In this document: one piece after another, positions 1 to 8,009 of the stretch | Numbering within the stretch: position 1 is the stretch's first letter | How the letters are laid out: every line of letters starts with the position of its first letter | Source: Alphaproteobacteria bacterium | Lineage (GTDB): Bacteria; Pseudomonadota; Alphaproteobacteria; SMXS01 | Direction of reading: 5' to 3' | DNA: 49,151 nt | NCBI GenBank assembly: GCA_028284945.1 | Contig: JANQQJ010000043.1 | Coordinates: forward strand, 1 to 49,151 | Position numbers and translations under genes: made by a program | Notes under the pieces: generated by a model | What the model saw: the letters and a program-made list of their open reading frames with translations, nothing else | Told to the model about the DNA's origin: nothing | Databases searched by the model: none

Positions 1-215
1 TGGCACATCAGATTCGCGACATGGCGCGCGGCTGGGGCCGCAAGGACTCCGTCACCGACTGGGGCGCCGGCGGCGTGCTCTACGGAGACGGCGATGCCAT
101 GGTCGAACAATTAGAACGCTTCGCCGATATCGGCGTCACTGAAGTCACGGTTGCCGTCTCGTCGATTGAAGACATTCACTGGCTCAATCAAGAGGTGGCC
201 GCCAAGCTCGGCTAA
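1..215 (+). CDS. C-terminal fragment of a probable luciferase-like (LLM) flavin/F420-dependent oxidoreductase
   Basis: The gene enters from outside the window; the frame is open from base 3 and stops with TAA at 213-215, leaving about 70 residues. The tail contains GDGDAMVEQLERFADIGVTEV, the kind of helix and strand that ends luciferase-like TIM-barrel oxidoreductases, where a quota or filter helix is followed by a GVTEV-type beta strand. The nucleotide- and substrate-binding parts are missing, so cofactor and substrate cannot be read. The next gene starts 4 bases after the stop, so the two are probably cotranscribed. The family call rests on the tail and on the catabolic neighbours (acyl-CoA synthetase, SDR, P450). 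Confidence 0.5.
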   Translation, partial: AHQIRDMARGWGRKDSVTDWGAGGVLYGDGDAMVEQLERFADIGVTEVTVAVSSIEDIHWLNQEVAAKLG

Positions 216-219
216 AGCA

Positions 220-651
220 ATGCGCGACCGTCAGCTCTATTTTGCCTATGGCCGCAATATGCACCTGGAGATTATGGCGGCGCGTTGCCCGGATGCAGCT
301 TATGCTGGGCTGGCTGTGCTTGACGGTCACCGGTTACTGATCAACGGGCGCGGCGTCAGCACCGTCATTCCTGACCGCGGCCACCAGGTTCATGGCGTGC
401 TGTGGCACCTGACCCAGGCCTGTGAAGCAACGCTTGATATCATCGAGGGCGTCGCCAAAGGTCATTATGTCCGCGACGTTGCCGAACCGGCTGCCGCTGA
501 TGGCCGGGCGTCAGCGCTGATCTATCTGGCCAGGGATGTAAATCCCGGCCCGCCACGCGATGGCTATCTGGAATCTTTAGAAGAAGCCGCCGAGCACCAC
601 GGCTTTCCAGCCCTTTACCGGCAGCATCTTGCCGCGCTGCGGGCGACTTAG
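220..651 (+). CDS. Gamma-glutamylcyclotransferase-like (AIG2/GGCT fold) protein
   Basis: A 143-residue protein starting with ATG at 220, four bases after the previous stop. YFAYGRNMH near residues 6-14 matches the glycine-rich YGSNL loop of the GGCT/AIG2 fold. IIEGVAKGHYVR contains the conserved acidic residue followed by the tyrosine-rich strand. GGCT enzymes release 5-oxoproline from gamma-glutamyl peptides, but many bacterial AIG2 proteins have untested substrates, so I do not assign a reaction. Length fits a single-domain member. Its TAG stop overlaps the TAA stop of the convergent acyl-CoA synthetase in one TTAG at 648-651. An internal ATG at 151 would overlap the previous gene and is rejected. 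Confidence 0.8.
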   Translation: MRDRQLYFAYGRNMHLEIMAARCPDAAYAGLAVLDGHRLLINGRGVSTVIPDRGHQVHGVLWHLTQACEATLDIIEGVAKGHYVRDVAEPAAADGRASALIYLARDVNPGPPRDGYLESLEEAAEHHGFPALYRQHLAALRAT

Positions 652-2267
652 TCTGGAATTCCAAGCGTTGCCCGCGCATAGGCGGTCGTTGCTTTGTAGT
701 CCGCCTTGCCGTTGGGCGCCCGGTGCAGACTGTCGCGAAACAAGACCCGCTTGGGCACTTTGTAGCCCGCCAGATGTTGGCGGACATGGTCGCGCAATTG
801 CGCCTCGCCCGCATTGGTTCCTGGGGTTGGCTCGACAACGGCGGTCACCGCCTGCCCCCATTTCTCGTCAGGGACGCCGACAACCAGCGCGTCGTCAACG
901 GCGTCATGCTGCTTCAGAACCTCTTCGATTTCCTCTGGATAGACCTTCTCGCCGCCTGTGTTGATGCAGACGCTGCCGCGGCCCAGTAAGGTCAACGTGC
1001 CATCGGCTTCAACTGTGCAGAAGTCGCCTGGAATCGAATAGCGGGCCCCGTTAATCGTACGGAAGGTGGAGGCGGTCTTCTCCTCGTCCTTGTAATATCC
1101 AAGCGGCAAATGGCCGCCACGCGCGATCAGGCCTGCTTCGCCGCTGCCCGGTGTAATCTCGCGGCCGTCTTCGCTGAACACCTTGCACTTGTCGCCGATG
1201 GTGAACTTGGCCGTCTGGATTTCACCGTCAACAGTCATGACGGATGTGCCAAAACCGATGGCTTCGGATGCACCAAATGAATCCGCCATCACCGCCTGCG
1301 GTGCATGTTCGAGGAGCCCCTGCTTGATCTCCCGGCTCCACATCACGCCTGATGAAATGATCACCTGCAGGGACGACAGGTCATAGGCGCCGGGATTGTC
1401 TTCCAGCACCTGCAGCATTGGCCGCGCAAAGGCATCGCCGACGATGGCAATATTGCTGACTTTGTGCCGGTCGACCGCCTGCCACAGCTCTTCTGCCCTG
1501 AAGTGATCCTGTGTCGGTAGTGTAACAACAGCGCCGCCGCCCAGCATGCTGCCCATCGCGGTAAACAGCCCGGTGCCGTGCATCATGGGGCAGGCCGGCA
1601 GCTGGCGCAGAACCCCTGCATTTTCGCGTGCCAATGCCAAATGCTCTTCCAGATTGGTCGGCGGTTCCGCCAGAAGCGCCGTGCCCTCCATATGCGCCTT
1701 ACGCAGGGTATTCATCGGCCACATGACGCCCTTAGGCATACCCGTCGTCCCACCCGTGTAGAGCAGCAGCAAATCATCCGGCGACCTTTCGATCTCCAGC
1801 GGCGCGCCATCACCCCCGGTCAGGCTTTCATAGGGAACCGCGAAATCACAGCCGGGTTGGGCATCGGGATCGGTGACTTCAATCCAGAGCCGGACCTGCG
1901 GCAACATGGGCCGCAGTGCTGTCACCTGTGCGGCGAACTCGCTGGCGAAGATCACGACTTCGGAATCCGAATTGTCGAAAATGTAACGCAGTTCCTCCGG
2001 CTGATAGCGGTAGTTGACGTTCACATGGACCAACCGCGCCTTGAAACTGGCCGCGAGCATTTCCGGATATTCAGGCCGGTTGCGCATGTAAAAGCCGATC
2101 TTGGCGCCCGGTTCGATCCCCTGCGCCTGGACCGCGCGGGCAATCGCGTTTGTGCGGCGGTCAAAATCAGGCCACAGAACCACCCGGTCGCCGTGGATCA
2201 GCGCCGGTGCGTCGGCGGGCATCTGCGCCGCGACCGCATCCAGCATATCGCCATAAATCCATTCCAT
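648..2267 (-). CDS. Acyl-CoA synthetase (AMP-forming, ANL superfamily)
   Basis: A 539-residue adenylate-forming enzyme expected to activate a carboxylic acid with ATP and CoA. The P-loop-like motif TGGTTGMPKG is at residues 171-180, DSFGASEAIGFG is the A5-type motif, GDFCTVEADGTLTLLGRG contains the hinge region, and APNGKADYK near the C terminus carries the likely catalytic lysine (about Lys521). I chose the ATG at 2267, which has a GGGGAG ribosome binding site 5 bases upstream, over a longer frame from 2315. Related proteins next to SDR, OsmC and P450 genes are common in fatty acid, steroid or terpenoid degradation, but the acid substrate cannot be predicted. It is divergent from the SDR. 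Confidence 0.92.
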   Translation of the reverse strand: MEWIYGDMLDAVAAQMPADAPALIHGDRVVLWPDFDRRTNAIARAVQAQGIEPGAKIGFYMRNRPEYPEMLAASFKARLVHVNVNYRYQPEELRYIFDNSDSEVVIFASEFAAQVTALRPMLPQVRLWIEVTDPDAQPGCDFAVPYESLTGGDGAPLEIERSPDDLLLLYTGGTTGMPKGVMWPMNTLRKAHMEGTALLAEPPTNLEEHLALARENAGVLRQLPACPMMHGTGLFTAMGSMLGGGAVVTLPTQDHFRAEELWQAVDRHKVSNIAIVGDAFARPMLQVLEDNPGAYDLSSLQVIISSGVMWSREIKQGLLEHAPQAVMADSFGASEAIGFGTSVMTVDGEIQTAKFTIGDKCKVFSEDGREITPGSGEAGLIARGGHLPLGYYKDEEKTASTFRTINGARYSIPGDFCTVEADGTLTLLGRGSVCINTGGEKVYPEEIEEVLKQHDAVDDALVVGVPDEKWGQAVTAVVEPTPGTNAGEAQLRDHVRQHLAGYKVPKRVLFRDSLHRAPNGKADYKATTAYARATLGIPD

Positions 2268-2386
2268 AACAATCTCCCCGGCAGCAGCATGCCGCGAGCG
2301 ATGGACCGCTGGCAAGCCGCACCGATCTTTTCCTCGACGCAGCAGCGCGCTAGGCTGGCCAAGGAGTGGTTAGAGGGGAAAGTTAC

Positions 2387-3340
2387 GTGTCCGTTCTCAG
2401 TATGATTCAAAAGAAACACCCGCCGGGCCCAAGCGGGTTTGGCTTTAACTCATCCGCCGAAGAGGTCACTGAGGGGGTAGATCTGACCGGCAAGACGGTG
2501 CTGATCACCGGGGTGAACTCAGGCTTGGGCCAGGAGACAATGCGCGTGCTTGCAAAGCGCGGCGCCCATATCATCGGGCTGGCGCGCGAGCTGGCAAAAG
2601 CGGAACAGGCCTGCGAGACACTCGGGAGCAACGCAACACCCATCGCGTGCGAGTTATCCGACCTGGACAGCGTCCGCGCCGCGTCAGGCCAGGTGGCTGC
2701 CTTGGGCAAACCAATTGATATTCTGATCTGTAATGCCGGGATCATGGCGTTACCGAAACTGCGCCAGGCGCGCGGCATTGAGCTGCAATTCGCCACCAAT
2801 CACCTAGGACATTTCCTGCTGGTCAATGGCCTGGTGGACTCGCTGGCAGACGGCGCACGCGTGGTCTGCCTGTCGTCAAACGCGCATTTCATGGCCCCTG
2901 AAGAGGGCATCCAATTCGACAATCTGTCCGGTGTGCGGGACTATGATGGGCTGAAAGCCTATGGCCAATCCAAGCTGGCCAATATTCTGTTTGCCAAGGA
3001 ACTGACACGGCGCCTGCAGGGTAACGGCGTGACCGCCAATGCCGTCCACCCCGGCGTCATCCTGACCAATCTGGGCCGGCATATGAAGATCACCACCATG
3101 CTGAGCATGGCCACGGGAATCCTGCGCCAATTCAAAAATGTGCATCAGGGTGCAGCGACAACATGCTATGTCGCAGCCCATCCAAGCCTGCAGGGTGTCA
3201 GCGGCGAATATTTTGCAGACTGCAATGTCGACGTACCGCTGCCCCACGCCAATGATGTAGCCATGGCGCAGCGGCTGTGGCGCGTATCGGAAGAACTGGT
3301 CGGGTTGGACCCGACGGACCCACCTTATGAGGCGGCATGA
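2387..3340 (+). CDS. Short-chain dehydrogenase/reductase, retinol dehydrogenase/WWOX-like
   Basis: An NAD(P)-dependent oxidoreductase of about 317 residues. The Rossmann motif TGVNSGLG is at residues 41-48, NAG at 116-118, and the catalytic pair YGQSK (Tyr192, Lys196) follows CLSSN, which supplies the serine. NHLGHF and HPGVILTNLG are typical of the retinol dehydrogenase/WW-domain oxidoreductase branch. The start is uncertain: GTG at 2387 has an AGGGG site 8 bases upstream, whereas ATG at 2402 lacks one but is otherwise plausible. The stop overlaps the start of the OsmC-like gene in ATGA (3337-3340), implying translational coupling. Confidence 0.9.
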   Translation: MSVLSMIQKKHPPGPSGFGFNSSAEEVTEGVDLTGKTVLITGVNSGLGQETMRVLAKRGAHIIGLARELAKAEQACETLGSNATPIACELSDLDSVRAASGQVAALGKPIDILICNAGIMALPKLRQARGIELQFATNHLGHFLLVNGLVDSLADGARVVCLSSNAHFMAPEEGIQFDNLSGVRDYDGLKAYGQSKLANILFAKELTRRLQGNGVTANAVHPGVILTNLGRHMKITTMLSMATGILRQFKNVHQGAATTCYVAAHPSLQGVSGEYFADCNVDVPLPHANDVAMAQRLWRVSEELVGLDPTDPPYEAA

Positions 3341-3756
3341 AAGCACGTGTGAAATGGATTGAAGACCGTAACTTCCTTGGTGAGTCGGATACCGGTCATG
3401 CGGTTGTCATGGGCTCTAAAGCTGGAAAGAGCGGTGTCGCGATCGGCCCCAGCCCGATGGAAATGGTGCTGCTGGGTCTGGGCGGCTGCACATCGTTTGA
3501 TGTGCTGCACATCTTGGAACGCGGCCGCGAAGCGGTTGAGGATTGTGTGCTGGAAATCGATGCGGACCGGGCCGGTGAAGACCCCAAGGTGTTCACGCGC
3601 ATTCATCTGCATTTTGTCGTCAGTGGACGGGACCTGAACCCAGCCAAGGTAGAGCGCGCCATCGCACTGTCGGCCGAAAAATACTGCTCGGCGTCTGCCA
3701 TGCTCGACAAAACGGCCAAGATCACCCACGATTTCGAGATCGTGCAACCCGGCTAA
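3337..3756 (+). CDS. OsmC/Ohr family protein
   Basis: A 139-residue OsmC-fold protein. Two conserved cysteines are present: Cys51 in LGGCTSFDV and Cys117 in KYCSAS, the positions used for thiol-dependent hydroperoxide reduction in OsmC and Ohr. The sequence resembles the YhfA-like OsmC branch rather than classical Ohr. Its start overlaps the SDR stop by four bases, so it is probably made with that enzyme. Placement between an SDR and a P450 suggests it detoxifies peroxides formed during oxidation of the pathway substrate; that role is inference. Confidence 0.9.
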   Translation: MKARVKWIEDRNFLGESDTGHAVVMGSKAGKSGVAIGPSPMEMVLLGLGGCTSFDVLHILERGREAVEDCVLEIDADRAGEDPKVFTRIHLHFVVSGRDLNPAKVERAIALSAEKYCSASAMLDKTAKITHDFEIVQPG

Positions 3757-3830
3757 GTTACCGGGCGGTAGCTTTCGCGTGTAGGCTCGGCCATAGTAAA
3801 GCATAAAGAACCGAACCAAAGGGGGACGTC

Positions 3831-5081
3831 ATGTCTGTGACCGCGCTGGACTATACTGCCGTTGCCGATCCCAAGGCCTATACGGATGAGAAATACCTCT
3901 ATGAAGTATTCGCCGACATGCGCCGCAACGACCCGGTGCATTGGCAGGAGCCGGACGGTCACCGGCCATTCTGGTCGATCACTAAATATGCCGACATTCA
4001 GGAAATCAGCCGCAAGAACGATCTGTTTCTGAACGGTCCGCGCGCAACCCTGGCCACCATTGCCGAAGAGGAATGGACCAAGGAGGCCACCGGCGGCAGC
4101 CATCTGCTGCTGCGCACCCTGATCCATATGGACAACCCGGACCACAAGATCTTCCGGGGCATGACCCTGGACTGGTTTCAGCCGAAGAACCTGAACCGGC
4201 TGGAGGCTGGTATTGCCGATCTGGCCAAGCAGGTTGTCGACAGGATGGCCGCCAAGGATGGTGCGTGCGACTTCGTCAATGACGTGGCGGTGTGGTACCC
4301 GCTGCGTGTGATCATGATGATCCTGGGTGTCCCGGAAGAAGACGAAGCCCGGATGTTGAAGCTGACCCAGGAGCTGTTCGGCGCCCGTGACCCGGAACTG
4401 GCCCGCGACATGGAAGGCAAGGGTCTGGACATGAGCGTGATCCAGGACTTCTTCGATTACTTCACCAAAATGACGGAGGACCGGCGCGCCAACCCCAAAG
4501 ACGATGTCGCCACCGTCATTGCCAACGCGACCATAGACGGTGAACCGATCGGCCATTTGGAAGCAATGTCCTATTACATCATTGTCGCCACGGCCGGGCA
4601 TGACACGACCAGTTCGGCATCGTCAGGCGGGATGCTGGCCCTGATCCAGAACCCGGACCAGCTGGCCAAGCTGCAGGCCGACCTGGGACTACTGAATTCC
4701 GCCGTCGACGAAATGATCCGCTGGACAACGCCGGTCAAGCACTTCATGCGCACCGCCACCGAAGATTATGAACTTCGCGGCAAGACCATCAAAAAGGATC
4801 AGGCGGTCATGCTGCACTACCCGTCCGGCAACCGGGACGAAGAGGTGTTTGAAAACCCGGACGCGTTTCTGGTCGACCGGTCGCCGAACCGGCATGTCGC
4901 GTTCGGTTATGGCGCGCATCTGTGCCTGGGCCAAGCGCTGGCCAAGATGGAAATGCGGGCGCTTTACCGCGAGTTGATCTCCCGGATCGGCGACGTCGCT
5001 CTTGCTGGCGACCCTGCGCTGGTCCAGGCCACCTTCGTCAGCGGTCTGAAACGGCTGCCGATCAGCTATAGGATGCGGTAG
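3831..5081 (+). CDS. Cytochrome P450 monooxygenase
   Basis: A soluble bacterial P450 of 416 residues. The I-helix oxygen-activation motif AGHDTT is at 255-260, the K-helix ExxR is EMIR at 294-297, and the heme-binding loop FGYGAHLCLG has the thiolate ligand Cys365. No membrane anchor is seen, so it needs a separate ferredoxin and reductase; none is encoded in the window. A strong GGGGGAC site lies upstream of the ATG. The overall pattern resembles bacterial P450s acting on steroids, terpenes or fatty acids, but the substrate is not predictable. It follows the SDR and OsmC genes on the same strand after 74 bp. Confidence 0.95.
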   Translation: MSVTALDYTAVADPKAYTDEKYLYEVFADMRRNDPVHWQEPDGHRPFWSITKYADIQEISRKNDLFLNGPRATLATIAEEEWTKEATGGSHLLLRTLIHMDNPDHKIFRGMTLDWFQPKNLNRLEAGIADLAKQVVDRMAAKDGACDFVNDVAVWYPLRVIMMILGVPEEDEARMLKLTQELFGARDPELARDMEGKGLDMSVIQDFFDYFTKMTEDRRANPKDDVATVIANATIDGEPIGHLEAMSYYIIVATAGHDTTSSASSGGMLALIQNPDQLAKLQADLGLLNSAVDEMIRWTTPVKHFMRTATEDYELRGKTIKKDQAVMLHYPSGNRDEEVFENPDAFLVDRSPNRHVAFGYGAHLCLGQALAKMEMRALYRELISRIGDVALAGDPALVQATFVSGLKRLPISYRMR

Positions 5082-5180
5082 TCCGGCCCGCCACCGCAAC
5101 GGTCATCCGGGTGCGGTTGCGCAGCAGCAGCAATTGGCGCATACAGATTGTAAAATCTGGAAACGCGCGAACGGCCCAAC

Positions 5181-6104
5181 ATGCAGATTTATCTGCCCAT
5201 TGCCGAACTATCGATCAACATCTTCTTGATCCTGGGGCTTGGTGCGGCTGTCGGCTTCCTGTCAGGCATGTTCGGTGTTGGCGGCGGTTTCCTGATGACG
5301 CCTCTGCTGATCTTTTCTGGCGTGCCACCTGCCGTCGCCGTGGGGACGGAAGCTAACCAGATCGTCGCCTCCTCCGTCTCCGGCGTGCTGGTGCATTGGC
5401 GCCGGGGCGGCGTGGATTTCAAGATGGGAGGGGTCCTGCTCGCCGGGGGCGTCTTGGGCTCCATATTTGGCATGTACGTGTTCGAGGCGCTGCGATCTTT
5501 AGGCCAGGTCGAGCTGCTGATCTCCCTGAGCTATGTGATTTTTCTGGGTGTGGTCGGCATGTTGATGCTGATCGAAAGCCTGCGCGCCATTGGCCGCCGC
5601 CGCACAGGCGTTGTGCCGGACCGTAAAAAACGCCACGCTGACCTGGCGCACCGCCTGCCGCTGAAAATGCGGTTCCGTAAATCAAAACTCTATATCAGCG
5701 TCATCCCGCCGATCATGATCGGGTTTGCCGTCGGCACCCTATCCGCCATCATGGGTGTGGGCGGCGGCTTCATCATGGTGCCCGCGATGATCTACATCCT
5801 GGGCATGGCGACTTCTGTTGTGATCGGCACCTCGCTGTTCCAGATCATCTTCGTCACGGCAACGGTCACCCTGTTGCATGCCACCAGCACCCAGACCGTC
5901 GATGTGGTGCTCGCGCTGCTGTTGCTGGCGGGCGGGGTGGTTGGCGCGCAGTTCGGCGCCCGGGTCGGCCTCAAACTCCGAGGCGAGCAGCTCCGCGCAC
6001 TGCTGGCGCTGCTGGTATTGGGCGTCGGTGTGCGGCTCGCCTATGGCCTAATTGCGACGCCGGACGAGCTCTACTTCGTCTCAACCCTGGTGAACACGGA
6101 ATGA
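5181..6104 (+). CDS. TauE/SafE family (TSUP) anion exporter
   Basis: A polytopic inner-membrane protein of 307 residues with two internal repeats, each beginning with the family's glycine-rich signature: GMFGVGGGFLMTPLL near residue 30 and AIMGVGGGFIMVPAM near 190. A basic cytoplasmic loop (GRRRTGVVPDRKKRHA) separates the halves. Members move sulfite, sulfoacetate or related anions; the substrate is unknown here. The stop codon overlaps the start of the TIGR02186 gene in ATGA (6101-6104). This gene pair recurs in alphaproteobacteria, suggesting that the partner is an accessory subunit. Confidence 0.92.
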   Translation: MQIYLPIAELSINIFLILGLGAAVGFLSGMFGVGGGFLMTPLLIFSGVPPAVAVGTEANQIVASSVSGVLVHWRRGGVDFKMGGVLLAGGVLGSIFGMYVFEALRSLGQVELLISLSYVIFLGVVGMLMLIESLRAIGRRRTGVVPDRKKRHADLAHRLPLKMRFRKSKLYISVIPPIMIGFAVGTLSAIMGVGGGFIMVPAMIYILGMATSVVIGTSLFQIIFVTATVTLLHATSTQTVDVVLALLLLAGGVVGAQFGARVGLKLRGEQLRALLALLVLGVGVRLAYGLIATPDELYFVSTLVNTE

Positions 6105-6847
6105 TCGCCCGGCTGGCATTCCTGCTGTTCCTGTCGGCCACTGCGCCAGTTGGTGCCGCCAATCTGGCGACAGACCTGTCCGACGACGAAATTGCCATCA
6201 CCTCCAGCTTTGCCGGCACCAATCTGCTGCTGTTTGGATCGATGGGCGATTCTGAACCGCGCGAGGGGCTGGATGTTATCGTCGTGGTGCATGGCCCGGA
6301 ACAGCCGATGACGATCTATCGCAAACAACGGGTCGCCGGCATATGGGTGAACAGCAAGCCGGTCCGGTTCGACAATGTGCCCGGCTATTATGCGGTGGTC
6401 AGCAACCGCCCGCTTGAAGAGATTACGACCCCGCAAAGCCTTCGACGCGAAAATATCGGGCCTGAAAACCTGGTGCTGATCTCCACCGACGAAGCAGAGC
6501 TGGAGGAAATTCGCGAACTGACCGGTGCGATCATCCAAAACCGCACCGATGAGGGGCTCTATATCACCGGATCAGACGCCGTCACCTTTCCGGCGGGTAG
6601 CCTTTTCCGCTCTAATATCGAGTTTCCCGCCAGCGTGCCTGTCGGTGATTACCGCGTGATTGTGCGGCTGTTCCGTGACGGTGAAGAGGTCGACCGGTCA
6701 ACGAAAGTGCTGACGGTCGGCAAGCGCGGGCTGGAGCAGTGGATCTATAGTTTCGCCCACGAGCAGTCGCTCGCCTACGGGCTCGTTGCCGTGATTCTGG
6801 CCGTGTTTTTCGGCTGGTTTGCCTCAGTCGTGTTCCGCCAGCGCTAA
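6101..6847 (+). CDS. TIGR02186 family membrane-anchored periplasmic protein
   Basis: A 248-residue protein with an N-terminal signal sequence (LAFLLFLSATAPVGA), a periplasmic body containing ITSSFAGTNLLLFG and IVVVHGP, and one C-terminal membrane helix (about 222-243) ending in RQR. This is the layout of TIGR02186, a family of unknown biochemical function linked to TauE/SafE exporters. Translation is coupled to the exporter through a four-base overlap. The likely role is a periplasmic partner of the transporter, inferred from synteny only. Confidence 0.85.
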   Translation: MIARLAFLLFLSATAPVGAANLATDLSDDEIAITSSFAGTNLLLFGSMGDSEPREGLDVIVVVHGPEQPMTIYRKQRVAGIWVNSKPVRFDNVPGYYAVVSNRPLEEITTPQSLRRENIGPENLVLISTDEAELEEIRELTGAIIQNRTDEGLYITGSDAVTFPAGSLFRSNIEFPASVPVGDYRVIVRLFRDGEEVDRSTKVLTVGKRGLEQWIYSFAHEQSLAYGLVAVILAVFFGWFASVVFRQR

Positions 6848-6922
6848 ACTTTTGCCTTATTTGGCCCCCATTTTTCCATGAATACCGTGCGTTTCCACGT
6901 TCAGGAAGCGTTCAGCTTGACC

Positions 6923-6937
6923 TGTGCACTCTGCACA
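6923..6937. promoter_or_regulatory. Perfect inverted repeat TGTGCA-CTC-TGCACA upstream of rpoH
   Basis: Six-base arms separated by three bases, 48 bp upstream of the rpoH start. A TTGACC hexamer at 6917-6922 abuts its left arm, so a protein bound here could touch a promoter, although no good -10 box stands at the expected spacing. It could equally be a small hairpin in the rpoH leader. Confidence 0.35.
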
Positions 6938-6985
6938 AGACGACGAGGACAAGGCTATTGGTTTAACGGACTCATAGAGGTCGCA

Positions 6986-7861
6986 ATGTCAAACGGAACC
7001 TTTGTCGCAGATGAAAATCTCGGCCGCTTCTTGAAAGAAATGCGTCGCTACGATGTGCTCGATGCGGAAACGGAACAAAAACTCGCCTATGCCTGGCAGA
7101 AGAATCGCTGCCCCCGCGCGGCCGACCAACTGGTCGGCAGCCACCTGAGACTGGTGGTCAAGGTCGCCAAGGGCTTTCGCGGTTATGGCCTGCCGCTGGG
7201 CGAACTGGTCGCGGAAGGTAATGTGGGCCTGATGCAGGCACTGGACCGGTTTGAGCCGGAACGCGGTTTCCGCCTGTCGACCTACGCGCTTTGGTGGATC
7301 AGGGCGACCATTCAAGAATATGTGCTGCGGTCATGGTCAATGGTCAAACTTGGTACCACGTCGGCGCAAAAGAAGCTGTTCTTCAATCTGCGCCGCCTGA
7401 AAAGCAAGTTGCGCGCCATCGAAGAAGACACGCTGACGCCGGAACAGGTGGCGCATATCGCCTATGAGCTGAAAGTCAGCGAAGCCGATGTGGTCAGCAT
7501 GAATCAGCGCCTGTTCGGCCGCGATCAATCGCTCAATGTCACGGTATCCGATGAGGATGATGCGGAATGGCTCGATTGGCTGGAGGATGACTGCGATTCG
7601 CAGGAAGTGCAGGTCATCCAGATCGACGAACTGGAAAAGCGGCGCGCCTTAATGGCCGAAAGCCTGAACCTGCTTGACAGGCGAGAGCGTCACATTCTAA
7701 TCAACCGGCGCCTTCGCGAAGACCCACCAACCCTGGACGCCTTGTCAAAAACCCACGGCATCAGCCGGGAACGGGTCCGCCAGATCGAAGTGCGCGCCTA
7801 TGAAAAACTCAAAAAGGTAATGTGCGAGCCCGAAGCCTATCTGACAGCGCAGGCTGCCTGA
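6986..7861 (+). CDS. rpoH: RNA polymerase sigma-32 (heat-shock) factor RpoH
   Basis: A 291-residue sigma-70 family factor of the RpoH branch. Region 2.4 (STYALWWIRATIQEYVLRSW) is followed by the RpoH-type SMVKLGTT. The RpoH box region reads QRLFGRDQSLN, and region 4.2 has the helix-turn-helix LSKTHGISRERVRQIE. It directs polymerase to heat-shock and stress promoters. I chose ATG at 6986, which has a GAGG site about 7 bases upstream; an in-frame ATG at 6878 would add 36 residues unlike the family N terminus. Alphaproteobacteria often carry several rpoH copies; this may be one of them. Confidence 0.93.
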   Translation: MSNGTFVADENLGRFLKEMRRYDVLDAETEQKLAYAWQKNRCPRAADQLVGSHLRLVVKVAKGFRGYGLPLGELVAEGNVGLMQALDRFEPERGFRLSTYALWWIRATIQEYVLRSWSMVKLGTTSAQKKLFFNLRRLKSKLRAIEEDTLTPEQVAHIAYELKVSEADVVSMNQRLFGRDQSLNVTVSDEDDAEWLDWLEDDCDSQEVQVIQIDELEKRRALMAESLNLLDRRERHILINRRLREDPPTLDALSKTHGISRERVRQIEVRAYEKLKKVMCEPEAYLTAQAA

Positions 7862-7904
7862 CACATCGGGTGCGACCCAAGAGTCCGCACCAATCTGGCC
7901 AATT

Positions 7905-7920
7905 AAGCGTTTGAACGCTT
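7905..7920. promoter_or_regulatory. Inverted repeat AAGCGTT-TG-AACGCTT downstream of rpoH
   Basis: A perfect palindrome with seven-base arms and a two-base spacer, 44 bp after the rpoH stop and 90 bp before the CsgG-like gene. The short spacer favours a protein-binding site over a hairpin. It is followed by CTTGAAA, which could be part of a heat-shock-type promoter for the next gene, though I cannot place a convincing -10. Confidence 0.35.
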
Positions 7921-7948
7921 GAAAGATTTCGCCAGCAATTCCAGAATA

Positions 7949-7977
7949 GGAGCCGGTTCTCGAAGGGAACCGGCTCC
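7949..7977 (+). terminator. Strong hairpin between rpoH and the CsgG-like gene, terminator-like without a U tract
   Basis: Eleven perfectly paired bases: GGAGCCGGTTC at 7949-7959 with GAACCGGCTCC at 7967-7977, loop TCGAAGG. There is no T run after it, so it is not a standard intrinsic terminator. It could be a Rho-independent-like stop for rpoH, an mRNA-stabilising structure, or a leader element of the gene starting 33 bases downstream. Confidence 0.55.
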
Positions 7978-8009
7978 ACACATCTTGGCCTGAGAGGGGT
8001 TTCACGCCG

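Noticed and set aside
5082-5180. Terminator after the P450 gene
   Set aside because: CGCAAC and GTTGCG can pair, but the loop is about 15 bases and no T run follows; too weak to list.
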